From positions 56,385-120,384 of the forward strand of contig CAJUEW010000009.1 of NCBI GenBank assembly GCA_910585465.1: a stretch of DNA of 64,000 nucleotides, given 5' to 3'. Below the pieces are notes generated by a model, which was given only the letters and a program-made list of their open reading frames with translations, did not search any database and had not been told where the DNA came from. The position numbers were made by a program, and so were the translations under genes. The stretch is from an uncultured Lachnospiraceae bacterium. Lineage in GTDB: Bacteria; Bacillota; Clostridia; Lachnospirales; Lachnospiraceae. Position 1 is the stretch's first letter. Each line of letters opens with the position of its first letter. Positions 19,121 through 27,502 of the stretch are shown in pieces.

Positions 19121-19153
19121 GGATGGAACCAGGGCTTTTGCCCAACTTCCACC
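19121..19153 (+). promoter_or_regulatory. Leader stem-loop before the primase-like gene
   Basis: GGATGGAA and TTCCACC flank an inner GGGC-TTTT-GCCC stem. A second hairpin (ATCATATCA/TGATATGAT, 19170-19193) and a small CTGCA/TGCAG stem (19201-19212) follow before the ribosome-binding site at 19233. Together they form a structured 5' leader of about 120 bases for the gene at 19243. I recognise no riboswitch class. Confidence 0.4.
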
Positions 19154-19242
19154 ATTTCTGCATTATGCAATCATATCACAGGTTGATATGATTTATTGCG
19201 ACTGCATTTGCAGCCGCAGGCTAAAAGCCATGGGAGGTATAT

Positions 19243-20433
19243 ATGGGTACATTTCGTAATGTCTCTAAAGCAGAACTCTGTCCGATTTGCGGCAAACCTG
19301 ACTGGTGCAGCATTCTTATCCCGGACAATCCCGCTTATCCAGGACAGCTTCTTTATGTCTGCCGAAGAATCCAGTCTCCCGAAATACAGAGTCCAGTCAA
19401 CAGCAAGACATACTACTACATAAAGGAACTTCCTGACGGTTCATGCCTTTATACGGATATCGAGAAAAAAAGCCGGGAAGCTGAGAAGCCTTTTGGTTAC
19501 ACTTATCATCCCATGCAGAAAACTCATACCCCTTTGGATGACTACGGAACTGCCCCTTTGCCCAGCACAGATCTGAATTTAATTTATACAGATTTCATGA
19601 ACCTGCTTAAATTGTCAAAGAAACATTATGCAAAATTAAAATCTGACGGCTGGCCGGATAAATTAATAAAGGATAGTTTTATACGTTCCTTGTCTTTATC
19701 AAAAAAATATGATACTGAAAAAGGATTTTACAGCGACCAGGAGGAACGGCACAGGATTTGTCAGCTTTTGCTGAAAAAACACCAAACCCTGATAGGAGTT
19801 CCTGGTTTTTATCAGCAGCCAGACCTTCAATGGACCTTTGCAGGACAACCTGGAATGATGATTCCTATCTATGATATTGATGGAATGCTTTACCGTATCC
19901 GGCTGCGTCTCGACCGTCCGGGTAAAGATGACAAAGGGAAGGAAAAGGATAAGTATAAAAATTTTTCCTCATTTTATCCTGCAAAAGATAGCAACAACAT
20001 TCTTACGAATGAATATCTTAACGGATGCCGCGCCGGCAGCCATATTGGATTTTATTTCCACCCTTCTACAGATGACCCTGGTGTCTGTTATATTACAGAG
20101 GGGGAGAAAAAGGCAATTGTTGCTAACTACTTTCTACGATGCATTGTAATTTCGCTTCCAGGCGTAAATTCACACGCAAAGTTAGGCAAGAAAGATAAAT
20201 CCGGTAAATCTATTCTTGATTTTCTAAAAATTCTGGGATGTAAAAAAGCAATCGTTGCTTATGATGCCGACAAAAATATTAACGAGCATGTTCTACGGCA
20301 TGAGCAAAAATTAGTAGCTCTTTTAAAAAACGATTCGTTCCACACATATGTCAGCAGCTGGAATCCTGGTTTCGGGAAAGGATTAGATGACATTCTCGTA
20401 CTTGGGGTAAGACCCCAAGTATTTCCAGTTTAA
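19243..20433 (+). CDS. TOPRIM/DUF3854 primase-like protein
   Basis: 396 residues. A short N-terminal zinc-finger-like set (Cys13, Cys16, Cys22 and a later Cys) resembles DnaG-type zinc ribbons. The C-terminal part is a DUF3854-type TOPRIM domain, with glutamate motif YITEGEKKA near residue 285 and acidic motif VAYDADKN near 345. Proteins of this form accompany plasmid and ICE replication and may prime DNA or bind nucleic acid. No fused helicase is present. The start ATG follows GGGAGG and a structured leader. It converges on the ParB gene. Confidence 0.75.
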   Translation: MGTFRNVSKAELCPICGKPDWCSILIPDNPAYPGQLLYVCRRIQSPEIQSPVNSKTYYYIKELPDGSCLYTDIEKKSREAEKPFGYTYHPMQKTHTPLDDYGTAPLPSTDLNLIYTDFMNLLKLSKKHYAKLKSDGWPDKLIKDSFIRSLSLSKKYDTEKGFYSDQEERHRICQLLLKKHQTLIGVPGFYQQPDLQWTFAGQPGMMIPIYDIDGMLYRIRLRLDRPGKDDKGKEKDKYKNFSSFYPAKDSNNILTNEYLNGCRAGSHIGFYFHPSTDDPGVCYITEGEKKAIVANYFLRCIVISLPGVNSHAKLGKKDKSGKSILDFLKILGCKKAIVAYDADKNINEHVLRHEQKLVALLKNDSFHTYVSSWNPGFGKGLDDILVLGVRPQVFPV

Positions 20434-20463
20434 AAAGAGGATGGTGTGCCCATCCTCTCAAAC

Positions 20464-20476
20464 CCTAACCGTTAGG
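20464..20476. repeat. parS-like palindrome, site 3
   Basis: CCTAACCGTTAGG lies across the stop codon of the ParB gene (stop at 20472-20474), between the convergent primase-like and ParB genes. Confidence 0.6.
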
Positions 20477-21518
20477 TTTCCAATTTTAATGCATCAATCT
20501 TTTCATCAATACTCTTTTTCAAACCTTCCAGCGTTTCTATAACTACTGAAACTTCGTTCTCCTTGATCAATGACTCCGCATCCAGCACCTCATGGAGGCT
20601 CTTTGCACACTTCATAATAATTTTTGTCCCATTCTTACGTCTGACACGAACGCCAGTCTTTTGTTCTGTCTGCTCACTTTTTCCAGCAGCAGATTTCACA
20701 TCAGATGAAAGCTGCTCTAATTTCAGGTTACTGATCATTTCCAGAATCCGAACCTTCTTCACACTTTCTGCCCCTTCTTTTTCTGTCTGCTGTCGGATCA
20801 TTTCTGCAAGACTTTTTTGCTTCTCTTCATTCAATGTGCTTGCACTGGAAAGGCCGGACCAAGAATACACCTCTGAATCCGCCATCGTCTGCAGCTCAGG
20901 TATCAACTTCAAAAGTGCCCTGTATTTTTCAACAGATTTAATATCCAGCTCCATATCAATGGCAACTAGTTCATTAATTGCCGTTATCTCGCCTTCTTTA
21001 ATCAACCCCTCTTTTTTCTTATACTTAATCTCCATTTCATGGGCTTCAAAAAGCCCCTGTGCAAGCCTTGCCAAAATCATCGGCTTTTCCCTTCTGCCAT
21101 GCAGATTGCCCAGGAACAGCCGCATCCTTCTCTCCCACTCTTCTTTCGGAGCTTCTGTAACTAAAACCGGATATTTATCTATGCCTGCCAGACGTCCCGC
21201 TTCTCTTCTGCGGTGTCCGGACTCTATTCTGTATTTCCCTTCGTGTGGATATGCCAGTATAATTCCCTGGAAACCATAGTCCTTCATAGAGCGTGACAGC
21301 ATTTCAACCTCTGATTCACCGTATATTTCAAGATTATAAGGATCATCCTCCAACATATCATCTTCCAGATATCTTATCTTTTCTTTAACTTCATCTGGAA
21401 GTTCATTTACATTTGTCTCATCCGTTATCTCTTTTTGAAAATCCTCTGATTTACTTGCCGCTTTCTGCATAGTATTACGCTTTGTTAGTACCTGACTTGC
21501 CAAACTCCTCTTTGCCAT
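20472..21518 (-). CDS. ParB-family partition protein
   Basis: 348 residues. The ParB/Srx core runs from about residue 50, with DPYNLEIYGESEVEMLSRSMKDYGF, then YRIESGHRRREAGRLAG (the CTP-binding GHRR motif is present) and a helix-turn-helix region (about 145-200). The C-terminal third is helical and probably dimerises. It starts directly after the ParA stop codon. ParB should bind the palindromes scattered around this locus and spread as a CTP-dependent clamp. The binding target is inferred. Confidence 0.9.
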   Translation of the reverse strand: MAKRSLASQVLTKRNTMQKAASKSEDFQKEITDETNVNELPDEVKEKIRYLEDDMLEDDPYNLEIYGESEVEMLSRSMKDYGFQGIILAYPHEGKYRIESGHRRREAGRLAGIDKYPVLVTEAPKEEWERRMRLFLGNLHGRREKPMILARLAQGLFEAHEMEIKYKKKEGLIKEGEITAINELVAIDMELDIKSVEKYRALLKLIPELQTMADSEVYSWSGLSSASTLNEEKQKSLAEMIRQQTEKEGAESVKKVRILEMISNLKLEQLSSDVKSAAGKSEQTEQKTGVRVRRKNGTKIIMKCAKSLHEVLDAESLIKENEVSVVIETLEGLKKSIDEKIDALKLET

Positions 21519-22367
21519 TTATATTCCCCTTTCCTCTTGAATTCTCTCTTCCATCTCCTTCATCAGCATTTTATAGTCCTTTGCGATCTCACTGCTTCCG
21601 CAACTGATGCAAAGTGGTCTTTTCTCCCATTCGCTTATCTGCATGCTCGAATAGTCATGGCGGATTGTTGTCCTAAAAAGCCGCATAGAATTCCTTGTTT
21701 CGTCCTCCATGCTATACTCATATAATGCTTTCTGATCACCTTTGTATAATTGCGTGCTAATATAAAACAATCCCAGCACCTGCAGTCTCTTATTTCCATA
21801 TTCCTCCCGCGCTTCACGGCATCTGTCAATAACGTCTTCATAACCATGCGTACTGGTGTTCTTAGCAAGGTGTAAGGGGACAATTACATAGTCACAAGCC
21901 ACCAAATAAGTCATTGTTACCATATTATGTGCAGGCGGAAAATCAATAAATATATAATCATAATACCCGTCCAACATATCAAGTTTCCGTTTTAGAATAT
22001 TCATCTCGGTACCGCTGTAATAATCCATATCTCCGCTTCCCAAAATAATATCCAGCTTTAAATTAATTTTTCTGAATTTATTTCTCCATTTCCTACGAGC
22101 GGAAAATTCACAACTCCTGATATGGTTATGGATATTCAAATCCTCCTCCAATAAATTATAAAGTGTATCAATCCCCTCTTTTACCCTACCGTTTTCCAGG
22201 ATGTCTTCATTGTCTTCATAAAAGAACTGAGTCAGATTGATCTGGGAATCCCCATCAATCAGCAGAACCCTTTTCCCTGCCAATGCAAATTCGGCTGCCA
22301 GATTAATGATAGAACTGGTTTTCCCCACTCCCCCTTTTCTGTTATAATCCCCTATTACGATTGCCAC
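21519..22367 (-). CDS. ParA-family partition ATPase
   Basis: 282 residues. The deviant Walker A motif KGGVGKTSS is at the N-terminus, followed by LLIDGDSQINLTQFF and Walker B YIFIDFPPAHNM. It starts at GTG with AGGAGG upstream. ParA works with ParB to segregate the replicon. A palindrome site at 22390-22402 lies just before the gene, so ParB or ParA may autorepress the operon, as in many plasmids. Confidence 0.92.
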   Translation of the reverse strand: MAIVIGDYNRKGGVGKTSSIINLAAEFALAGKRVLLIDGDSQINLTQFFYEDNEDILENGRVKEGIDTLYNLLEEDLNIHNHIRSCEFSARRKWRNKFRKINLKLDIILGSGDMDYYSGTEMNILKRKLDMLDGYYDYIFIDFPPAHNMVTMTYLVACDYVIVPLHLAKNTSTHGYEDVIDRCREAREEYGNKRLQVLGLFYISTQLYKGDQKALYEYSMEDETRNSMRLFRTTIRHDYSSMQISEWEKRPLCISCGSSEIAKDYKMLMKEMEERIQEERGI

Positions 22368-22389
22368 GCCGCTTCCTCCTTTTGCTTAA

Positions 22390-22402
22390 CCTAACCGTTA
22401 GG
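22390..22402. repeat. parS-like palindrome, site 4
   Basis: CCTAACCGTTAGG with AA/TT flanks, 23 bp before the ParA start codon, a position suited to autoregulation of parAB. Confidence 0.65.
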
Positions 22403-22739
22403 TTTCAGATTTTATTGCTTTTCTTATTATTACACACATAAATTACAATTTCAACTTAAATTTTACTTTTAAGAATAAATTAATATTTTATTCTTCTTAT
22501 ATTCTTCATTTACAATTCTTAATAATTAAAGGAGACATTCTCTTACAACATATTCATATTAAAAAGCAGCGCTATATCCTTGAACAAAAATTTTGACATT
22601 TTTTTCAAACAGTCTACTTAAGGTATAAATAAATCAGGATAGTGCAGATCCTCAATTAATCTTTCACACCTACAATTATTATCAAATATTCTCTCTTTGT
22701 TCTTTGCTTAGTAAAAATAAAATCACCTAAGATTCAGAA

Positions 22740-22752
22740 CCTAACCGTTAGG
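22740..22752. repeat. parS-like palindrome, site 5
   Basis: CCTAACCGTTAGG with full AA/TT flanks, in AT-rich DNA. Confidence 0.6.
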
Positions 22753-23123
22753 TTCTGAAATAAACAAAGCAACTTCAAAATTCTTATATAGTTCACATGT
22801 TGTATACTGTATACTATATACTGTATTCAATATATATATATTAATAAAAATTTGTATTTATACATCTGAATATTGTTATATATAAGTTTTTCTCTTTAGA
22901 ACTTTCTATGCATTCTGATTATTTTCTTATATTTAATGAATCTCTACTTCATATTCTTCTTGTGAAAAATTATTTTACAAATACTATTCTATACTTCAAT
23001 TTTAAAATCATAAGACAAACAAGTATTTTCGTTAGTGTTCAACAAAGCTTTGGGGGAAGTTTTATCAGGGAAACAGACTATATTTAAATATAATCATGAC
23101 AAGCCTTTTATCCAAGTACAAAC

Positions 23124-23136
23124 CCTAACCGTTAGG
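23124..23136. repeat. parS-like palindrome, site 6
   Basis: CCTAACCGTTAGG; the outer left flank is AC rather than AA. Confidence 0.6.
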
Positions 23137-23265
23137 TTCTTTATTTTAAAGAGGTAAAATAATATAATTTTTTTTACTTCTATATGATAAAATCAAACTT
23201 AAAAAACATACATTTCAAGTATAAAAATAACGATGTGCAAATCAAGAATACATACTTGTATTCTA

Positions 23266-23424
23266 ATACATCGAATAATAAATTTCTGATACATTGGCAC
23301 AGTATGATTGTTCATATGCAAGGCGGAGGAATGAGTCGTAGCGATGGCTACGGCGATTGACGACAACGCAGCAGATTAGCAATCAGACAAGTCAATGTGT
23401 CAGTTAATTATTATTCGATGCACT
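23266..23424. mobile_element. MITE-like element with terminal inverted repeats
   Basis: The left end TACATCGAATAATAA and the right end (reverse complement TGCATCGAATAATAA) are followed inward by a further 25-30 similar bases (CTGAYACATTG and TGATTG blocks). CTAA flanks both ends as a possible target duplication. The interior has no ORF but contains a GC-richer segment unlike the surroundings. It probably moves with a transposase in trans. The motif of its tips also occurs near 5974 and inside the gene at 26575. Confidence 0.55.
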
Positions 23425-23614
23425 AATATAAGCTACAAGAAATTATCTTGATGTTTCGCCTGCCTATTTTTCTAAGAGAACTGTTTCCCAAGTCATGGTC
23501 TGTGGAATAGTGCTAAGACGGAGGAAAAATGAGACACTGATTGCAGTCCTGATTGAATATGTTGGTTACTAAAAAGTATAAGTAACTCAGATAATCCCCT
23601 TTTAAAACACAAAA

Positions 23615-23627
23615 CCTAACGGTTAGG
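23615..23627. repeat. parS-like palindrome, site 7
   Basis: CCTAACGGTTAGG, with central G (the complement of the common central C). Confidence 0.6.
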
Positions 23628-23650
23628 GCATATACATATAAATTGCAAAA

Positions 23651-23663
23651 CCTAACAGTTAGG
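23651..23663. repeat. parS-like palindrome, site 8
   Basis: CCTAACAGTTAGG, central A, full AA/TT flanks, 36 bp after site 7. Confidence 0.6.
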
Positions 23664-23836
23664 TTCTTTCAATCTAATAATGCAAATATTCCCTTAGATG
23701 TATATATGAATTGACAATTCACAACTTGCTTGATATACTTTAGAAAACTTGTTTCTTGAATTCGGAAGACCTTTTGGTCCCCGTTACTTTAAATCCCTAG
23801 TGATAGGTGAAATGAGTTTTATTATACTATGTAGTT

Positions 23837-23859
23837 AGACATCAACCGATGTCTTTTTT
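23837..23859 (+). terminator. Short intrinsic terminator just before a start codon
   Basis: AGACATC, loop AACC, GATGTCT, then TTTTTT. The ribosome-binding site AAGGAGG of the next gene begins about 15 bases later, so the terminator could act as an attenuator of the operon at 23879. Confidence 0.6.
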
Positions 23860-23878
23860 AATTTAAAAGGAGGAAAAT

Positions 23879-25618
23879 ATGAACGAGACAACAAATCTAT
23901 TTATTATGCTTGGACTTATTGAGGATACTCTTAATGAATCCAATTGTAAGCAGGAAGAAAATGACTGTATGAATTATCTTTCAGAGGGAGAAAGAATACT
24001 ATCATTAGCTAGGACGAAAAAACAACGAGCCGTATTTAAAACCCCTAACCTAACGGTTAGGTTGTGTGATTTAAAATATCCACATCTTGATATGCAAGAT
24101 TGTAAAGCAAAACAACAGATACAAAATACCATAGAAAGAGAAATCAAAAAAAAGCTAAAAGAAATAACGACTGAGGAATGTCTTCACAGCAAAGGCATTC
24201 CTTTTTTATTACGCTTCATTAATAAGAACTATGGATGTGAAATGGACTCTGCCTCTAATTTATATGAAAAAAGATTGTCCCGAGAAGTCAGCCGGTCACA
24301 TATTATCTTAATAATAAAAATAAAAGAGACAATATTTTACATTCCATGCAGTCCTGAAAAGCGTTTTTCTAATAGCAATTATTATTACAAATCAAATCCT
24401 AAACATCATATCCATATGTACCATGCCGAAAAAATATTATATCCGTTATTTGGTATAAGCTGGCTGAACAGGTTGAAAATAGATTCTTTTGATGATCCGG
24501 ATATTTTAGATACCATGAAGTATCTGTTACGTGATATAGCATCTATATTGGAAAACTATAAATGGAATACGTCTAATCTTCCAAAATGGTTTTCCGACTA
24601 CTTGATTGATTGTGGATATCAGGAAGATACAATACATAACTATTATACCAAGACGCCAGACTCTGAAAATAGGCCTGTTATACTCTATGAGGAGTTTTCC
24701 AGTAGTCATTTTGAATTGTTTAGCCTGCTTTCTTTTGTATATGGGGATTCCTATCTGTCATATGATATTTTACTAAAAAATTCCGATAAATCTGCCATAA
24801 TAGACCTGCCTTACTATTACAGGGAATACCTATTTATGACATTAAGACATTATATCACAAACATACATGATCTTGCTGAAGAAGAGAAACATCGCAAAGA
24901 ACTGAAAAGAATAGTAGCACGGGCCTATCAAACCAAGAAAAATATTCCGAAACATGTCGTGCATGAAATGAAAGCCTCAGAATTAAACACATATTTCGGC
25001 TTTATCGAATTCGACGAAGAAGTGGATCTAAATCTGGTTGATTCCATTACAGAAGAATTCAAAAAACTAAATCAAAACATTTTCAATGGTTATATAAGCA
25101 AAAACGTTGCTCTCCGTTTTCGGAAACTTGGAAAACATCATGCAACCGGTCTATATTATCCCTCCATTGATACTATGGTAGTTGATTTCAGGCATCCAAC
25201 GTCTTTTGTTCACGAATATTTTCACATGCTTGATGATATGCTTGGCGACCCGTCTATGAAATGCGAATTTGATAAAGTTGCGCTTCGGTATCAGCAATTA
25301 TTAAAATCATCTATAGAAAAAGAACGCAAAGCCGGAAAGGAAATGCTGCTAAAAAAAGGGAAATATAATCTTAATTATTTTCTGAGGAAATGTGAGATCT
25401 TTGCACGATGTGGCGAAATACACTTATTCCGTAATCTTCACGTTGTCAGTTCTCTTCTAAAGCCTGAAGAAACCCATTATTTTGCTTATCCGGATGATGA
25501 AATCTTGAATAACATGATTGAAGAATATTATACAAACTTATTAAACAGAATTAAAATTATAGGTTATAAAACAGGAGAGGATATATATGAAAAAAATCTA
25601 CATATCGCATCTGTCTGA
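23879..25618 (+). CDS. HEXXH zincin-like protein, first gene of clamp-loader operon
   Basis: 579 residues. The only clear motif is FVHEYFHMLDD (His445, Glu446, His449), an HEXXH zinc site, with a later KCEIFARCGEIHLF that resembles the third-ligand segment of zincins carried on phage and plasmid polyvalent proteins. The rest is unassigned. It is the first gene of an operon with an OB-fold protein, a delta-prime-like protein and DnaX. A parS-like palindrome is embedded in its coding sequence at 24049. Its role may be proteolysis of a host or plasmid replication factor; this is inference. Confidence 0.6.
   Translation: MNETTNLFIMLGLIEDTLNESNCKQEENDCMNYLSEGERILSLARTKKQRAVFKTPNLTVRLCDLKYPHLDMQDCKAKQQIQNTIEREIKKKLKEITTEECLHSKGIPFLLRFINKNYGCEMDSASNLYEKRLSREVSRSHIILIIKIKETIFYIPCSPEKRFSNSNYYYKSNPKHHIHMYHAEKILYPLFGISWLNRLKIDSFDDPDILDTMKYLLRDIASILENYKWNTSNLPKWFSDYLIDCGYQEDTIHNYYTKTPDSENRPVILYEEFSSSHFELFSLLSFVYGDSYLSYDILLKNSDKSAIIDLPYYYREYLFMTLRHYITNIHDLAEEEKHRKELKRIVARAYQTKKNIPKHVVHEMKASELNTYFGFIEFDEEVDLNLVDSITEEFKKLNQNIFNGYISKNVALRFRKLGKHHATGLYYPSIDTMVVDFRHPTSFVHEYFHMLDDMLGDPSMKCEFDKVALRYQQLLKSSIEKERKAGKEMLLKKGKYNLNYFLRKCEIFARCGEIHLFRNLHVVSSLLKPEETHYFAYPDDEILNNMIEEYYTNLLNRIKIIGYKTGEDIYEKNLHIASV
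24049..24061. repeat. parS-like palindrome, site 9, inside a gene
   Basis: CCTAACGGTTAGG within codons about 57-61 of the HEXXH gene; translated in frame it reads part of NLTVRL. It is the right-most of the nine sites seen. Confidence 0.6.
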
Positions 25619-26600
25619 ACATCTGGCAGAGGAACTGGAAGAAGAGTTCTATCTGAAGGAAATCGCTATGAACTATACGGAAGAAAATGGAATTCCATAT
25701 CTATTCCTAAAACTCCAAGATAAAACCGGTATTGTCTACGGCCGAATATGGGAAAATAATATAGATGAGCAATATCTTTATTTCAAAGGTAAAGTCATCA
25801 GAGCATGGGGAGAGGTACTAAAAAACCACAAGAATCAGTTGGAATTTACGATCCAGAAAATAATCCCTGTAACTGAGTATGAAATCAGCAGCTTTATTGA
25901 TGGTTTAAACGAAACGGAAAGAGAACAATATCTGAGCCTACTGGATAAACAGAACAATTTAGTCACACATGCTCCTTTCCGTGAATTATTAGACCTGGTA
26001 TTGAAAGGGCAACGAACCAAACTGTCTGAAACTCCAGTCAGTCTGTCATGCTCAGGTGCATATAATGGCGCCTTGCTTGTCCAAACAGTTTCTGTTACAA
26101 GTATCGCAATTCAAATTATGCGTTCACAGAAAATGTATGCATATCATCCCGATCTTAAGATTCCATATCAGGAAGATTTGTTAATTACTGGCTCCCTTTT
26201 ATTCGGCATTGGAATTACAAACCTCTATACGCCCTTTCCAGAAGCGAAAAAAATCAGTGAATACTCTTTGCTCCCCAAAGATATCTTAAGTATACAGATT
26301 ATTGAATCCTATATAAAAGAAATGAAAAACCATATTTCAACAGAAGATAAAAATCTGCTTTATAATATGATACAAAATACCTATAAAAAAGAAAGATTGC
26401 GGGCCATGAATCGGGAAGCATTAATATTGAACCTTGCCTACACATCTTATTTGCAAATCAGTAATATGGAGTTTTATATGACAGAACATCAACAGAAAAG
26501 CGGAGCAGTATACATTCCAAAAATCAATAACTATTTATATCTGTCTAAACCAGACATACAAGGAGGAATTGGAAATGCACCAACAAATATACATAAATAA
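25587..26600 (+). CDS. OB-fold protein with degenerate HD domain (YhaM-like)
   Basis: 337 residues. Residues 1-100 look like an OB-fold (DKTGIVYGRIWENN, FKGKVIRAWGEV). Residues about 130-260 follow the layout of YhaM-type 3'-5' exonucleases, but the metal ligands are missing: the expected HD pair is FG in LLFGIG, and the preceding His positions are other residues (GALLVQT). It should bind single-stranded nucleic acid without nuclease activity. It overlaps the preceding gene by 32 bp, with AGGAGAGG before the ATG, and precedes the clamp-loader genes, suggesting a single-strand-binding accessory factor. Confidence 0.6.
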   Translation: MKKIYISHLSEHLAEELEEEFYLKEIAMNYTEENGIPYLFLKLQDKTGIVYGRIWENNIDEQYLYFKGKVIRAWGEVLKNHKNQLEFTIQKIIPVTEYEISSFIDGLNETEREQYLSLLDKQNNLVTHAPFRELLDLVLKGQRTKLSETPVSLSCSGAYNGALLVQTVSVTSIAIQIMRSQKMYAYHPDLKIPYQEDLLITGSLLFGIGITNLYTPFPEAKKISEYSLLPKDILSIQIIESYIKEMKNHISTEDKNLLYNMIQNTYKKERLRAMNREALILNLAYTSYLQISNMEFYMTEHQQKSGAVYIPKINNYLYLSKPDIQGGIGNAPTNIHK

Positions 26601-27489
26601 AGATACGATAAATGAAATCGAAAATTATCTCTCACTGGCCGAACCGCCTGGCATTATATTACAGGGAATTCCAGGATTGGGAAAAGAACTTGCAGCCAGA
26701 TATATAGCTGCAAAACTCCTGAAATGTCAAGAATCGGCCTTAGAAGGGAATCCCGATTTTCATCAGACTGGCAAAGGCAAAGATTCTCTAAAAGTAGAAG
26801 ATATTGAACAGCTGCTCGAAGCGAGCCACCGCAGCAGTATTGGGCACATAAAAGTTTTTACTCTACTTAACGCCCATACAATATCAAAGATGTCACAAAA
26901 CAGACTTCTAAAATTATTGGAAGACAGAGCATCGAATAATAAGCTGATTATCATCTCTGAACAGGACTGCTTGCTGGAAACAATAAAAAGCCGCTGTTAT
27001 TCCATCCATTTTCATCCACTTAAGGAAGAAGAAATGATGAAATTTCTAAAAGGGCTGAATATTAATAGAGATTGTGCTGGCTTTGTAGGTTTTTTGACTG
27101 AAAATGCTCCTTATTCCATCACTTCGCATATGAATGAAATAAAAGATTATCTCGACTTTTACCAAAAAATGCGTCAAATAACTCTCCGTGGGGATCTGCT
27201 GCAATTATTCCATGTAATGAAAGAAAAGGACGAAAACGAGTTTTTCAAAAAACATGAAACATACCCTGTATGGAACATACGTACGCTCTTATATCCTTTT
27301 TACCAGTTCTTAACAGATATTTCTGGTAAAGATTCCGAAAAGAGAGATCCCTTTCCAAATACACTATATAACAAACTCCAGGCATTAAAAATTCTGGAAT
27401 ATGGTTCGGAGCACTTATCTATGACGCAGCGTTCTTATACAAAAAATGATTATTTCAATCTGATACGATATATCATCCAAATAAGATAG
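26575..27489 (+). CDS. Clamp-loader delta-prime-like AAA+ protein (HolB-like)
   Basis: About 304 residues. The AAA+ core has a P-loop-like GIPGLGKELAA, with Glu where Thr/Ser is normal. It also has the delta-prime-type phrase MSQNRLLKLLEDRASNNKLIIIS and the sensor-2-side IKSRCYSIHF (an SRC motif). The cysteine zinc module of most clamp-loader subunits is absent. I chose ATG 26575, seven bases after AGGAGGA; a TTG at 26569 is in frame. It should pair with the adjacent DnaX to load a sliding clamp. It probably does not hydrolyse ATP, as in known delta-prime subunits. Confidence 0.75.
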   Translation: MHQQIYINKDTINEIENYLSLAEPPGIILQGIPGLGKELAARYIAAKLLKCQESALEGNPDFHQTGKGKDSLKVEDIEQLLEASHRSSIGHIKVFTLLNAHTISKMSQNRLLKLLEDRASNNKLIIISEQDCLLETIKSRCYSIHFHPLKEEEMMKFLKGLNINRDCAGFVGFLTENAPYSITSHMNEIKDYLDFYQKMRQITLRGDLLQLFHVMKEKDENEFFKKHETYPVWNIRTLLYPFYQFLTDISGKDSEKRDPFPNTLYNKLQALKILEYGSEHLSMTQRSYTKNDYFNLIRYIIQIR

Positions 27490-27502
27490 AAGGAGGAATT
27501 TC

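Larger units (their letters stand above)
22403..23836. other. AT-rich centromere-like intergenic region
   Basis: About 1.4 kb with no convincing gene. It holds four palindrome sites (22740, 23124, 23615, 23651), runs of TATATA near 22.8 kb and a MITE-like element (23266-23424). The density of palindromes next to parAB fits a partition centromere. I see no iterons here. Confidence 0.5.
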
